This document shows positions 44,279-53,066 of a stretch of 64,000 bases of DNA, piece after piece. The notes under the pieces were generated by a model, which saw only the letters and a program-made list of their open reading frames with translations, did no database searches and was not told the DNA's origin. The DNA lies in contig NZ_JABAEF010000016.1 in the NCBI RefSeq assembly GCF_023701945.1, positions 62,001 through 126,000 of the forward strand, written 5' to 3'. How positions within the stretch are numbered: the stretch's first letter is position 1; every line of letters starts with the position of its first letter. Position numbers and translations under genes: made by a program. The stretch comes from Rhizobium sp. CG5 (lineage in GTDB: Bacteria > Pseudomonadota > Alphaproteobacteria > Rhizobiales > Rhizobiaceae).

Positions 44279-45565
44279 TTAGGCGGCGGCACTTGCGTTC
44301 AGCCGCGCGGCGACGAACGGATTGGATTGCGGCTCGATCGATGAATACGACCGCTTGAGTTCCTCGAAGGCCGCATTGGTCACGTCGAGGGTCTTCTCGA
44401 TGTCGTCTTCGGTCAGCGCCGAGGTGATGAACATGTTGTGGTAAGGGTGCAGATAGACGCCGCGCCGGACAGCGGCGGCCGTCCAGAAATAGCCGTAGCG
44501 CATGTCCGGATCGTCATCGAAAAGGATCAGGGGCATCTGCGAGGGGCCGGTCTGGCGGATGCCGATTCCATGGTGCAGCGCCTGTTCTGCGATACCGGTC
44601 CGCAGCCTGTCGGCAATGGCGACCATGCGCTCGAGATAATCCGTTTCACGGATCAATCGAAGGGTTTCCACGCCGGCTGCCATCGGGACGGCAGAAAACC
44701 AGAAGGAGCCGGTGACGAAGATCGTCTGCGCAGCCGCGCGGATCTTTTCAGCGCCCAGCAAGGCAGAGAGCGGATATCCGTTGGCCAGAACCTTGCCCCA
44801 GGAACTCAGATCCGGCTTGACGCCGAACTGTGCCCAGCTGCAATCGCGCGACAGGCGGAACCCGGTGCGGATTTCATCGACGACCAGCAACGCGCCGACC
44901 TCGTCGCAGATTTGGCGAACGCCCTTGGCGTAAACGTCCAGCGGCTTGGTCTGGTCGTGGAAGACCTCGTGACGGAACGGTGTGGCAAACACCGCCGCGA
45001 CATCGCCGTCGGCGCTTTTGACCGCATCACGAAGGCTGTCGAGATCGTTATAGGCAAAATAGACGATGTGCGCACGGTCCTCGGGAAGAATCCCTTTCTG
45101 GACCGGTGTGTTCCACGGGGAGGCGCCGTGATAGGTTCCCTTGGCGACCAGGATCTTGCGGCGACCGGTATGGGCACGGGATATCACCATGGCCATTGAC
45201 GTGGCATCCGAGCCGTTCTTGCAGAACATCGCCCAGTCCGCATGCTCGATCATGCCGACGAAATCTTCGGCCAACCTCACCATGAATTCCGACGGACCCG
45301 TCATCGTGTCCCCGAGGTCCGCCTGAGCGCGGGCTGCGGCCTCGACCTGCGGATGCTTGTAGCCGAGAAGGTTGGGACCGAAGGCGCACATGTAATCGAC
45401 ATAGGCGTTGCCATCGGCGTCCCAGAGCCGGGCGCCCTCGGCTTTTGAGAAAAACTGCGGAAAATCCGGCGGCAGAAGGGCCACGGATTCATGTCCGTAC
45501 ATTCCGCCCGGGATGACCTTGCGCGCCCGCTCCCGAAGTTCGCTGTTTTTCGAATTTGTTCGCAT
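44279..45565 (-). CDS. Class III aminotransferase, glutamate-1-semialdehyde aminotransferase-like
   Basis: A 428-residue PLP enzyme. Schiff-base lysine K258 (SSWGKVLANGYP), PLP-ring Asp D230 (LLVVDEIRTGFR), GTYHGASPWN at 143-152. The G-K-V-L-A-N-G-Y-P context is typical of the GSAM/HemL branch, but it is clustered with a transporter rather than haem genes, so it is more likely a catabolic transaminase or mutase. Start at MRTNSKNSEL; the 68-residue upstream extension in the same frame has no family similarity. First gene of the operon that runs down to 36788. Confidence 0.85.
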   Translation of the reverse strand: MRTNSKNSELRERARKVIPGGMYGHESVALLPPDFPQFFSKAEGARLWDADGNAYVDYMCAFGPNLLGYKHPQVEAAARAQADLGDTMTGPSEFMVRLAEDFVGMIEHADWAMFCKNGSDATSMAMVISRAHTGRRKILVAKGTYHGASPWNTPVQKGILPEDRAHIVYFAYNDLDSLRDAVKSADGDVAAVFATPFRHEVFHDQTKPLDVYAKGVRQICDEVGALLVVDEIRTGFRLSRDCSWAQFGVKPDLSSWGKVLANGYPLSALLGAEKIRAAAQTIFVTGSFWFSAVPMAAGVETLRLIRETDYLERMVAIADRLRTGIAEQALHHGIGIRQTGPSQMPLILFDDDPDMRYGYFWTAAAVRRGVYLHPYHNMFITSALTEDDIEKTLDVTNAAFEELKRSYSSIEPQSNPFVAARLNASAAA

Positions 45566-45631
45566 TTTTATAGCCCGGAAATTGAGATAATCGGTCAGCC
45601 GCCTCGATAACGGCCCTTTGTCAGAAAAGTT

Positions 45632-45656
45632 ATTGATAAAAATTTCGATTATCAAT
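45632..45656. promoter_or_regulatory. 25-bp inverted repeat upstream of the aminotransferase operon
   Basis: ATTGATAA (45632-45639) and TTATCAAT (45649-45656) are exact complements around AAATTTCGA. It lies 67 bases upstream of the aminotransferase start. A related half-match (TGATAGAAATTTCGAATA, 45820-45837) lies just past the TetR gene stop. Both are candidate operators for that TetR protein. Confidence 0.65.
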
Positions 45657-45848
45657 CTGAATCTGAGGAGTCGGCAGACATTATTTTGCGCTGCACAAAT
45701 CATGGGCGCCATGGTTAAAATATGCACGGGATTCCCGGCCTGAAGGCCATGCAACGTGCAAGCAGGCAAAGGGAGAGGTTCGTCGCATCCTTCCGAGGGG
45801 GCGGCGGATCTGAAAATGGTGATAGAAATTTCGAATAGGGGATTGTGT

Positions 45849-46505
45849 TCAGGACACAGTGGCGCGTTTTTGCAGGTGTTCCGGCAGATAACAGCGCAGA
45901 TAGGTCAAGCTCGCCATGACCGCCTCTTCGACATATTCGTCGGTAATACGGCCGTGCATGGCGTATGAGAGCGCCCAGATGCCGTCGATCAGGGCCAGCG
46001 AAATCGCGATCCGCTTCTCCAGGTCCGGCATGGCCGGCAGGTCGAAGACCTCCCGCAGATACTCGGCGCGTCGCGCGGCAATGGCGGCATTGCCCGAGAC
46101 ATCGACATTGCGGATTTCGACGCTGACACCCGCGCCCATGAACAGACGCAATGCTGCGGGCTCACTATTGAGAAAGGCGGCGCTTCGACGCAGGCGATAG
46201 ATGAACACATCTTGCCAGCGGTCCGGAGGGTGCGATCCTTCCGTCATGGCAAGCTGGAAGATCTGGCCATGGTATCGGCTGGCCAGGGCTTCGAGCGCTG
46301 CATTGCGATTGGGGAAAAAATGATAGACCGACGCCAGCGGCACGCCCGCGCTCTCTGCGATTTGCGCCAGACTGATATCTTCGTTCGGTCTTTGGCCGAG
46401 AACGGCCGCTGCCGCATCCAGCAGGAGTTCGAAGCGCTCAACGCCACGCTTACGCCGCGACGGGCGCGGCTGGTTTGGCGAGGTGGCTTCGGCTTTATCG
46501 GTCAT
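45849..46505 (-). CDS. TetR-family transcriptional regulator
   Basis: A 218-residue regulator; start at MTDKAEATSPNQ. Basic N-terminal arm (PSRRKRG), HTH at about residues 22-65 (FELLLDAAAAVL ... VPLASVYHFFPNRNAALEALAS in outline), then a helical ligand domain. Same orientation as, and directly upstream of, the aminotransferase/transporter operon. Probable local regulator, perhaps through the AAATTTCGA-containing sites. Confidence 0.87.
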   Translation of the reverse strand: MTDKAEATSPNQPRPSRRKRGVERFELLLDAAAAVLGQRPNEDISLAQIAESAGVPLASVYHFFPNRNAALEALASRYHGQIFQLAMTEGSHPPDRWQDVFIYRLRRSAAFLNSEPAALRLFMGAGVSVEIRNVDVSGNAAIAARRAEYLREVFDLPAMPDLEKRIAISLALIDGIWALSYAMHGRITDEYVEEAVMASLTYLRCYLPEHLQKRATVS

Positions 46506-47127
46506 CCCTACCAAATAGCCGATCTTCTGCGTGAAGGTAAACAGGATGGCGATTGTAAACACTGTCATCTGGCAGCCAGATCGAGCCCTTCGGCTTCTGA
46601 GTTGATTTTGGATTCCCCTCGGGGCAATGAGCCAAGGGCCGAAGCTGATGGCTAAAAATGGCAACAGAATCGTGAAATTCGTCTATCGAGGCCGGCAGGC
46701 GCCCAAGGCGATTTCGCGGCGTGCCGCCAGCCACAACGAGGCATTGGCAACGTACCCTTTGGGTTCCGAGTGCGGCGGCGCCTTCAGGAATGCTGAGACC
46801 GGCGCACCGGCTTCGATGAAGCCGTGGCATGGACCGCGGCGCCGACGGGACAGAGCCATTTGTCCCGTCTTCGCGCTCTGTCTTTTCTGGTGCGGCCCTC
46901 TTGCTACAAGGTCGTCTTGATCAGGAAGCGGCCGGCTATAACTATCCTCTCAAACAGCCCGTCAAACCTGGCTGTCGATGGTTACGGCTTGTTCAGCTTT
47001 TGACGTCAGCCGTTCTGCATGACGACAGCCTTGGTCTGCAAAGACTCCTCCTCCTCCAGCTGTCGATCGGCCTTCCCTTCACCGCAATCAAAGTCTTTCA
47101 GAGCATTGTGTGCTCCGGATCACAGAT
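46506..47127. other. Intergenic stretch, nothing recognised
   Basis: About 620 bases between the TetR start and the LysR stop. A short minus-strand open frame around 46660-46830 reads without stops but matches no family I know. No repeats or clear promoter elements stand out. Confidence 0.5.
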
Positions 47128-47994
47128 TTAGCGACCGAACGCTGTGCTTAGCGCCTCGACAACCACTCGGATTGCCGGGACATCCTTCACATCGGAATGG
47201 ACGACCAGCCATATTTCTCGTTCGAGCAGCCGTTCCTCCCCGACACGCCGTAGTCCGATGGTTAATGAAACGGCGAAATCCGGCAGCATGACCACGCCTC
47301 CACCGGCCTGTGCTGCCGCGATCTGGAACTCCAGGATGGACGACTTGATGGCAAGCGGGCGGGTCAATGCGATTTCAAGAAGGCGAAGCTGCTGCGGTGA
47401 GGCGTTCATCGCCTCGTCATAACCGATGAACACCCACTCGGCGGAGGGCACCCGCTCGATGTAATCGGCAGACGCGTAGAGAGCGAAGGCAATGACGCCC
47501 AACCTGCTGATCTGATAATCTCCTTCTTCCGGCCGGGAGAGCCGTATGGCGATGTCGGCCTCGCGCCTGTCGAGGGAGGCAAAGCGCTTTTCACCAACAA
47601 GGGTGATTTGGATACCTGGAAATTTTTCTCTGAGTGCGACCACAGGTTCGGCCAGCAAGGCGGCCGATAGTGCTGGTGGAGCACTGATCTTCACGTGGCC
47701 CCGTGCTTCCGTCGAACTGCTACGGCCAAGCTGTTCGATAGCCGAAATCTGGCTCGCCATGGGCGCTGCGAGGCTTGCAACTTGCTCCCCATCCGCGGTC
47801 AGGATGATGCGACGGCCGCGACGATCGATGAGCTTGCGGCCGAGCTTTGCTTCGAGCGAGGCGACACGCCGGCTGATGGTGGCATGTTCGACTCCAAGCT
47901 GTTTGGCAGCGCCGAGCAGTGTGCCTGATCGCGAGAGCGCCAAAAAGTGTCTCAGATCGTCCCAGTCAAGTTGTGTGAATTGCTTCCCAATCAT
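47128..47994 (-). CDS. LysR-family transcriptional regulator
   Basis: A 288-residue regulator; start MIGKQFTQLDWDDLRHF. N-terminal winged HTH (residues 8-66, LLGAAKQLGVEHATISRRVASLEAKLG in outline) and a LysR substrate domain from about 90. The WDDLRHFLA start and ATISRRVAxLE are typical of the single-target LysR group next to oxidoreductases. Divergent from the quinone oxidoreductase gene with 70 bases between starts. Confidence 0.88.
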   Translation of the reverse strand: MIGKQFTQLDWDDLRHFLALSRSGTLLGAAKQLGVEHATISRRVASLEAKLGRKLIDRRGRRIILTADGEQVASLAAPMASQISAIEQLGRSSSTEARGHVKISAPPALSAALLAEPVVALREKFPGIQITLVGEKRFASLDRREADIAIRLSRPEEGDYQISRLGVIAFALYASADYIERVPSAEWVFIGYDEAMNASPQQLRLLEIALTRPLAIKSSILEFQIAAAQAGGGVVMLPDFAVSLTIGLRRVGEERLLEREIWLVVHSDVKDVPAIRVVVEALSTAFGR

Positions 47995-48064
47995 TGGGCG
48001 ACAATAGGGAATTTTCAGCGTCCATGCCATGGGGCAATATCAGGCGATATCAGGAGAGAACACG

Positions 48065-49041
48065 ATGATCGACCAGGTCGTATTGCTTACCGCCCCCGGT
48101 GACGTTGCCCAATTCCAGATCGATCGGCAGACGGTGGTTGCGCCCAAAGCTGGGGAGATCACCATTCGCCATGAGATGATTGGTACCAACTTCGTGGATA
48201 TCTACCACCGAAGAGGATTGTATCCGCTACCGTCCTATCCGGCCATGATCGGAGTGGAGGCTGCAGGCATTGTCGAACTTGTCGGTGAGGGTGTCGAGGG
48301 CTTCAGGGTTGGCGACCGCGTGGCCCATGCAGGACCACCTGTCGGTTCATATTGTTCGCTTCGAACTCTGCCTGCAAACCGCGTCATTCACCTTCCTGAT
48401 GCCGTTTCCACACGAACAGCTGCAGCTTCACTCCTCAAGGGAATGACTGCGTTCATGCTCCTGCAAAAGTCCTACCGGGTTTCGGCTGGAGACATCGTGC
48501 TTGTTCAGGCAGCAGCCGGCGGGCTTGGAAGTGTTCTTGTTCGTAGCGCCAAGGCCTTAGGGGCGACTGTCATCGGCACTGTCAGTTCCGCCGAAAAAGC
48601 CGAGCTTGCGAAATCCTACGGTGCGGATCACGTCATCATTGGCAGGGGAGCGGACGTCGTCAGCGCAGTCAGACAACTGACCGATGGCCAAGGGGTGCAT
48701 GTCGCTACGATGGCATCGGTGGTGATATGCTTCTAAAGAGCATTCGCGCGGTTCGACCCTTCGGCCTGGCAATCACGATCGGCCAGGCAGGCGGTCCGAT
48801 CCCACCCGTTGCCGTGGAGGAGCTTCGGCCAGGCAAGTCGCTCTCGCATCCCAGCATCATGGCCTGGAGCGCCGATGTGGACAGATACCGGGAGGCAGCA
48901 TACGCTGCGGTCAAATGGATGGAAGCTGGGATCTGCTCGCACATTGCCGGGGAATACAAACTCGCTGATGTTGCCGCGGCCCATGAAGAGATGGAGTCCG
49001 GCCGATCTGCGGGGAGCATCCTGCTCGTACCGTCGCGGTAG
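48065..49041 (+). pseudogene. Zinc-independent quinone oxidoreductase (QOR/medium-chain dehydrogenase), frameshifted
   Basis: The frame from MIDQVVLLTAPGD (behind CAGGAGAGA) encodes the N-terminal MDR domain and the NADPH motif AAAGGLGSVLV. It then runs out of frame near 48705 and stops at 48736. The family segment YDGIGGD-MLLKSIRAVRPFG resumes in the next frame from 48706 and continues to 49041 (ITIGQAGGPIPPVAVEELRPGKS, ending SAGSILLVPSR). One missing base in GTCGC|TACGAT at 48701-48711 accounts for it. Either a recent inactivation or a sequencing error; both halves are otherwise well conserved. Confidence 0.85.
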
Positions 49042-49072
49042 CGGCGAGGGCCAGAAAAGGGAGTGCTATCGC

Positions 49073-49465
49073 ATGCTGGACGATACGATACTTCGCGGAC
49101 GCTGCCTGTGTGGTGCGTGTACCTTCGAACTCATCGGGAACCAGAATTGGATCGGCCATTGCCACTGCGACAGCTGCCGCCGGGCGACAGCTTCGCCGAT
49201 CACCACATGGATAGGCCAGGAAAACGGCAGGTGGCGTTTTACCGGAGTTGAGCCGTCCAGGTTCGAAAGCAGCCCCGGAAACACGAGAGGGTTCTGCCCG
49301 ACATGTGGATCGCCGTTTTACTATCAGTCGGGCCGGTTTCCAGACGAGACCCATTTCTATGCGGCTCTTCTCGAAAATCCCGAGGAGGTCAGGCCCGATC
49401 GGCAGTTCCATGCCGATGAAATGCTCTCCTGGATGAAATTGGCTCAACATTTGCCGTCGCAATAG
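49073..49465 (+). CDS. GFA/CENP-V family zinc protein
   Basis: A 130-residue protein with the GFA-domain zinc motifs: CLCGACTFE near residue 11, CHCDSCRR near 30, and FCPTCGSPF near 75. This family includes S-hydroxymethyl-glutathione synthase (Gfa) and many proteins of unknown role. It follows the oxidoreductase by 31 bases behind AAAAGGGAG and is probably co-transcribed. Confidence 0.87.
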   Translation: MLDDTILRGRCLCGACTFELIGNQNWIGHCHCDSCRRATASPITTWIGQENGRWRFTGVEPSRFESSPGNTRGFCPTCGSPFYYQSGRFPDETHFYAALLENPEEVRPDRQFHADEMLSWMKLAQHLPSQ

Positions 49466-49634
49466 CCAGAGCAGCTGTCAATGCCTTGCGGTCAACGATG
49501 GCAGAAAGCATGCCGCCGAAGCAGTCAACATTGGCAAATGCATGTCGACAGTTGGCCTTGGTTGAAGAGCTGCAAACTGACGCGCCACGTCATGTCTTCA
49601 CAACGGGGCATCTTTGTCTTACAAGCACCCGTAA

Positions 49635-49667
49635 TCCGGTCGCAGCCCACCCGGTCAAAACAAGGGA
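49635..49667 (+). ncRNA. preQ1-I riboswitch in the queCDE leader
   Basis: Stem CCGG (49636-49639) / CCGG (49651-49654) encloses an 11-base loop beginning TCGCAG and ending with A-C just before the 3' strand; the C is the base expected to pair with preQ1. The tail CAAAACAAGGG (49656-49666) follows at once. Loop TCGCAG and the tail match the compact preQ1-I aptamer of the Thermoanaerobacter type. The AAGGG is also the ribosome-binding site, 11 bases before the GTG start of queC, so ligand binding should block translation. Confidence 0.82.
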
Positions 49668-49676
49668 TCCTACATC

Positions 49677-50387
49677 GTGAACACCATCGTCATCTGCTCC
49701 GGCGGATTGGACTCTGTTTCGCTCGCCCATAAGGTGGCAGCGCAACATCAACTCGTCGGCCTTCTTTCCTTCGATTACGGACAGCGGCATCGAAAGGAAC
49801 TGGACTTCGCCGCCGCCTGCGCCAGGCGGCTGGGCGTCGCCCATCGGATCATCGACATCAGCAATATCGGCGCCCATCTCACCGGCTCGGCCTTAACCGA
49901 CGATATCGCCATTCCGGACGGGCACTATGCCGAGGAGACGATGAGAGTGACCGTTGTCCCGAACCGCAACGCGATCATGCTGGCCATCGCCTTCGGACTT
50001 GCGGCGGCGCAGAAAGCCGACGCCGTCGGGGTCGCCGTGCATGGCGGCGATCATTTCATCTACCCCGACTGTCGCCCCGGCTTCATAGACGCATTTGGAG
50101 CGATGCAGGATCAGGCTCTCGACGGCTATGCCAGCGTTTCGCTCTACGCGCCCTATGTTCATATATCGAAGGCCGATATTGTGACCGACGGCGTGAACAA
50201 CGGTACGCCATTTGCCGAGACCTGGTCGTGCTACAAGGGTGGCGCGCGCCATTGCGGCCGCTGCGGAACCTGCGTCGAACGGCGGGAGGCGTTTCATCTT
50301 GCCGGGGTCGCCGACCCGACCGACTACGAGGACCCGGACTTCTGGGTGGCGGTCACCGCTCGCTTCTCCGTCAAGGAGGGGAAGTAG
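49677..50387 (+). CDS. queC: 7-cyano-7-deazaguanine synthase
   Basis: A 236-residue ATP-dependent enzyme converting 7-carboxy-7-deazaguanine to preQ0 in queuosine biosynthesis. PP-loop SGGLDSVSLAHK at residues 8-19, DYGQRHRKELDFA near 35, zinc cysteines in SCYKGGARHCGRCGTC near 185. Starts with GTG directly after the preQ1-I aptamer; its stop overlaps the queD GTG (TAGTG). Confidence 0.93.
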   Translation: MNTIVICSGGLDSVSLAHKVAAQHQLVGLLSFDYGQRHRKELDFAAACARRLGVAHRIIDISNIGAHLTGSALTDDIAIPDGHYAEETMRVTVVPNRNAIMLAIAFGLAAAQKADAVGVAVHGGDHFIYPDCRPGFIDAFGAMQDQALDGYASVSLYAPYVHISKADIVTDGVNNGTPFAETWSCYKGGARHCGRCGTCVERREAFHLAGVADPTDYEDPDFWVAVTARFSVKEGK

Positions 50388-50743
50388 TGTTCCGCATCAC
50401 CAAGGAATTTCACTTCTCCGCCTCGCATCAACTGACGCGTTTGCCGGCCGAACACCAATGCGCGCGCCTGCACGGCCACAACTACATCGTCGAGGTGGAG
50501 CTTTCGGCAGTTGCCCTCAACGGCGACGGTTTCGTTCGCGACTACCATGAGCTTGCACCGCTCAAGCGCTACATCGATGACAACTTCGATCACCGACACT
50601 TGAACGAAGTTCTCGGCCATGACCAGGTCACGGCGGAATGTCTGGCACAGCATTTCTACGACTGGTGCAAGGCGAGACTACCGGAAACATCAGCCGTGCG
50701 CGTCAGCGAAACGCCGAAGACCTGGGCGGAATACAGGCCATGA
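50387..50743 (+). CDS. queD: 6-carboxy-5,6,7,8-tetrahydropterin synthase
   Basis: A 118-residue PTPS-family enzyme, second to queC in the operon. Zinc ligands: FSASHQL near residue 11 and the LHGHNYIVEV pair near 30; catalytic region HRHLNE near 70; C-terminal E of SETPKTWAEY. GTG start overlaps the queC stop by one base; queE overlaps its end by four. Confidence 0.93.
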   Translation: MFRITKEFHFSASHQLTRLPAEHQCARLHGHNYIVEVELSAVALNGDGFVRDYHELAPLKRYIDDNFDHRHLNEVLGHDQVTAECLAQHFYDWCKARLPETSAVRVSETPKTWAEYRP

Positions 50744-51474
50744 CCGCCGGCGAGACGCAGATACGCATCAGCGAGATCTTCGGACCGACGATCCAGGGGG
50801 AGGGCGTGCTGATGGGTCTTCCGACTGTCTTCGTCCGGACCGGTGGCTGCGATTATCGATGTTCGTGGTGCGACACGCTGCATGCGGTTGCGAGCGAATA
50901 TCGCGATCACTGGCTGCCGATGTCGATCGACGCGATCTGGCGGGAGGTGACAAGGCTTTCCGGTTCAAGACCGCTTACGGTCTCGCTCTCCGGCGGCAAT
51001 CCGGCAATCCAGTCGCTCGGCGGGCTCATTGAGCGCGGGCATCGCGACGGTTATCGCTTTGCCCTGGAGACCCAGGGCAGCCTTGCCAAGGACTGGTTTG
51101 CCGATCTTGACGTCCTGGTGTTGAGCCCGAAGCCGCCGTCGAGCGGGATGCAAACGGACTGGGATGCCTTTGATGCCTGTCTGCGTCTGGCGGGAAATGG
51201 TCCGCGGATCACGTTGAAAATCGTTGTCTTCGATGACGATGATTACGCCTATGCCCGCACCGCCGCGGCCCGCTACACAGACCTTCCGGTTTACCTGCAG
51301 CCCGGCAATCACACACCGCCGCCACCCGATTGCGACACGGCGAAGGTGGATGTCGAGGGCATCATGGACCGGATGCTCTGGCTCATCGACAGGGTTACGG
51401 CCGACGGCTGGTTCGAGGTCCATGTGCTGCCGCAGCTGCATGTTTTGCTCTGGGGCAACAGACGCGGAGTCTGA
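50740..51474 (+). CDS. queE: 7-carboxy-7-deazaguanine synthase (radical SAM)
   Basis: A 244-residue radical SAM enzyme forming the deazaguanine core. The iron-sulfur motif is C37-x3-C41-x2-C44 (CDYRCSWCD), preceded by the family start EIFGPTIQGEG and followed by SLSGGNPAIQ. ATG overlaps the queD stop. Completes the queCDE set; queF is not in the window. Confidence 0.93.
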   Translation: MTAGETQIRISEIFGPTIQGEGVLMGLPTVFVRTGGCDYRCSWCDTLHAVASEYRDHWLPMSIDAIWREVTRLSGSRPLTVSLSGGNPAIQSLGGLIERGHRDGYRFALETQGSLAKDWFADLDVLVLSPKPPSSGMQTDWDAFDACLRLAGNGPRITLKIVVFDDDDYAYARTAAARYTDLPVYLQPGNHTPPPPDCDTAKVDVEGIMDRMLWLIDRVTADGWFEVHVLPQLHVLLWGNRRGV

Positions 51475-51529
51475 GGCTGCGCGCGGCTCGCCAGCGTCAG
51501 GTGAGCAATGCCTTTTCGCATCCCTGCGA

Positions 51530-53065
51530 TCAGGATGCCAGACGGTCGCTGGGTCGGCAAAGGAAGCAGAGTTCGGTTCCAGGTTCCGCAGTCAGGCCGG
51601 CAAAGATGACCGCGCCGTCATAGGGCGCGCGGATGGGTTCTCCGCTTGCCCGACGGCCGATCACTTCGCCAGTGCTCACCGGTTCGCCGGCGGCGAACTG
51701 GCGAAGCAGCCTGTCGTCTGCCGAATCCGCCATCACCGCCTCGCAGACCTCCCAGACGCCCGGCGGCACGTTCGGCAGGATCGGGTCGGCCACGACCAGG
51801 CCGAGATGAGAAAGGCCATTGAGGATCGTGCGATAGCCAACTGACGCGGCCTGCGGATCGGTGTGGGTGCCGCACTCCACGGTCACGGCATAGCCGCCGG
51901 CAAAGCGCATGTATTCCGCCGTGCCCACCGCGTGGGCCGGCGGGATCGGCGCAAAGCCGCGCTCCACGCGATTAAGCGATGCCTGTGCATGCGCCTCCAT
52001 CCAGCCGTGCACAACGATCGGCAGGCCGAGGGCCTTGACCAGGCTTTCCTCCTCCGCCGCGTTGCGGAAAGGTTCCGGGACATCGCCGTTGTCGCGTGGA
52101 CCGATCAGCGCGAACGGTTGGCCGGGCGAACTGAAGGAGTGCAGGTCGATCAGCACGTCATGATCCCGCAGCAGCGGGCAGAGCACATTGGCGATACGAT
52201 CCTCATTGTCCATCGGCACCGGCTTTTCACTCAGGTCGCGGTTGAGGTTGCGGTCGCCTTCGCGGCGGTTCCAGCGATAGGCCAGCGCATTGACAACAGG
52301 AATGAAGGTCACGCTGCCGCAGGCCAGCTGCAGCCGACCGGAACGGAATTCGGCAATGGCGCGGGAAATGGCATGGGGGCCACAGCTTTCGTTGCCATGC
52401 ACGGAGCCGGTGACGATCAGCCGTGGTCCCGGTCGCAGCGCATGGAACGATACGCATTCGATCCCCTCCGGTTCGACGCGCTCCGCCGCCCTCCCTTCGG
52501 CAGCTGCGGGAGCGATGTCGATGACCATGCCCGGCTTCAGCCGGCTGGCGAATTCGAGCAGTTGCTCATGGGCGATCGCGATGCAGCCCTGCGTTCCGCT
52601 GAAGTCGGGCCGGGCGGCGTGCATGAAGATGGCGCTGCCGCCGGCTGCGCGCGGCGTCGAGTCGTTCCATCCCACCGGAATGAAGAGGTCAAACAGGCGC
52701 TCGCCTCGCCGCGACGGCAGGTCAGGCGACATATCCAGAACGAACTGGTTGTAGAACGGGCTTTCCGGATCCTCCACCCAGGAATAGTTCGCGGGCTTCT
52801 CCACAAAAGGGAAGGCGAAGGAGCGCGGTGCATCTCCCAACGCTTGCGGATCATAGAAGCCGTAGCGCAGCGGGAAGGTGCCGATCGGCGTCGCCCCGTC
52901 GCCCTCGCGCTTCAGTCGCGGATCGCGCAGACCGGAACGGCCGACCGCACAGGGAATGGTCCAGTTACCGATGCTGAGCGTGCCGCGATGCGGCATGTCA
53001 GGATGTTGTCCGGCGCGCACTTTGATAATCGGCTGCACGAGGAGGGAAGTGGAAGCGTCGTTCAT
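51530..53065 (-). CDS. Fusion of YkuD-type L,D-peptidase domain and AstE/AspA-like (M14-related) amidase domain
   Basis: A 511-residue protein without signal peptide or membrane segment. Residues about 15-185 are a YkuD L,D-transpeptidase/carboxypeptidase fold with the catalytic motif H149...C161 (FMHAARPDFSGTQGCIAI). Residues about 205-505 belong to the succinylglutamate desuccinylase/aspartoacylase family: zinc ligands H223 and E226 (GSVHGNESCGP), H309 (DLHSF), substrate residues in GDRNLNRDL, and a candidate catalytic Glu in VTVECGTH. The domains could act in sequence on murein tetrapeptide: removal of terminal D-Ala, then cleavage of the gamma-D-Glu-diaminopimelate bond. Cytoplasmic YkuD L,D-carboxypeptidases and MpaA-type amidases are known separately; the fused role is inference. 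Last gene of the peptide transporter operon, one base after the ATPase stop. Confidence 0.8.
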   Translation of the reverse strand: MNDASTSLLVQPIIKVRAGQHPDMPHRGTLSIGNWTIPCAVGRSGLRDPRLKREGDGATPIGTFPLRYGFYDPQALGDAPRSFAFPFVEKPANYSWVEDPESPFYNQFVLDMSPDLPSRRGERLFDLFIPVGWNDSTPRAAGGSAIFMHAARPDFSGTQGCIAIAHEQLLEFASRLKPGMVIDIAPAAAEGRAAERVEPEGIECVSFHALRPGPRLIVTGSVHGNESCGPHAISRAIAEFRSGRLQLACGSVTFIPVVNALAYRWNRREGDRNLNRDLSEKPVPMDNEDRIANVLCPLLRDHDVLIDLHSFSSPGQPFALIGPRDNGDVPEPFRNAAEEESLVKALGLPIVVHGWMEAHAQASLNRVERGFAPIPPAHAVGTAEYMRFAGGYAVTVECGTHTDPQAASVGYRTILNGLSHLGLVVADPILPNVPPGVWEVCEAVMADSADDRLLRQFAAGEPVSTGEVIGRRASGEPIRAPYDGAVIFAGLTAEPGTELCFLCRPSDRLAS

Positions 53066-53066
53066 G

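Noticed and set aside
44279..45565. Haem biosynthesis hemL
   Set aside because: Similar active site, but clustered with a peptide-type transporter and a TetR gene, with no haem genes nearby; a catabolic role is more likely.
46660..46830. Possible gene fragment on the minus strand
   Set aside because: Open frame only; translation matches no family I recognise and there is no start signal.
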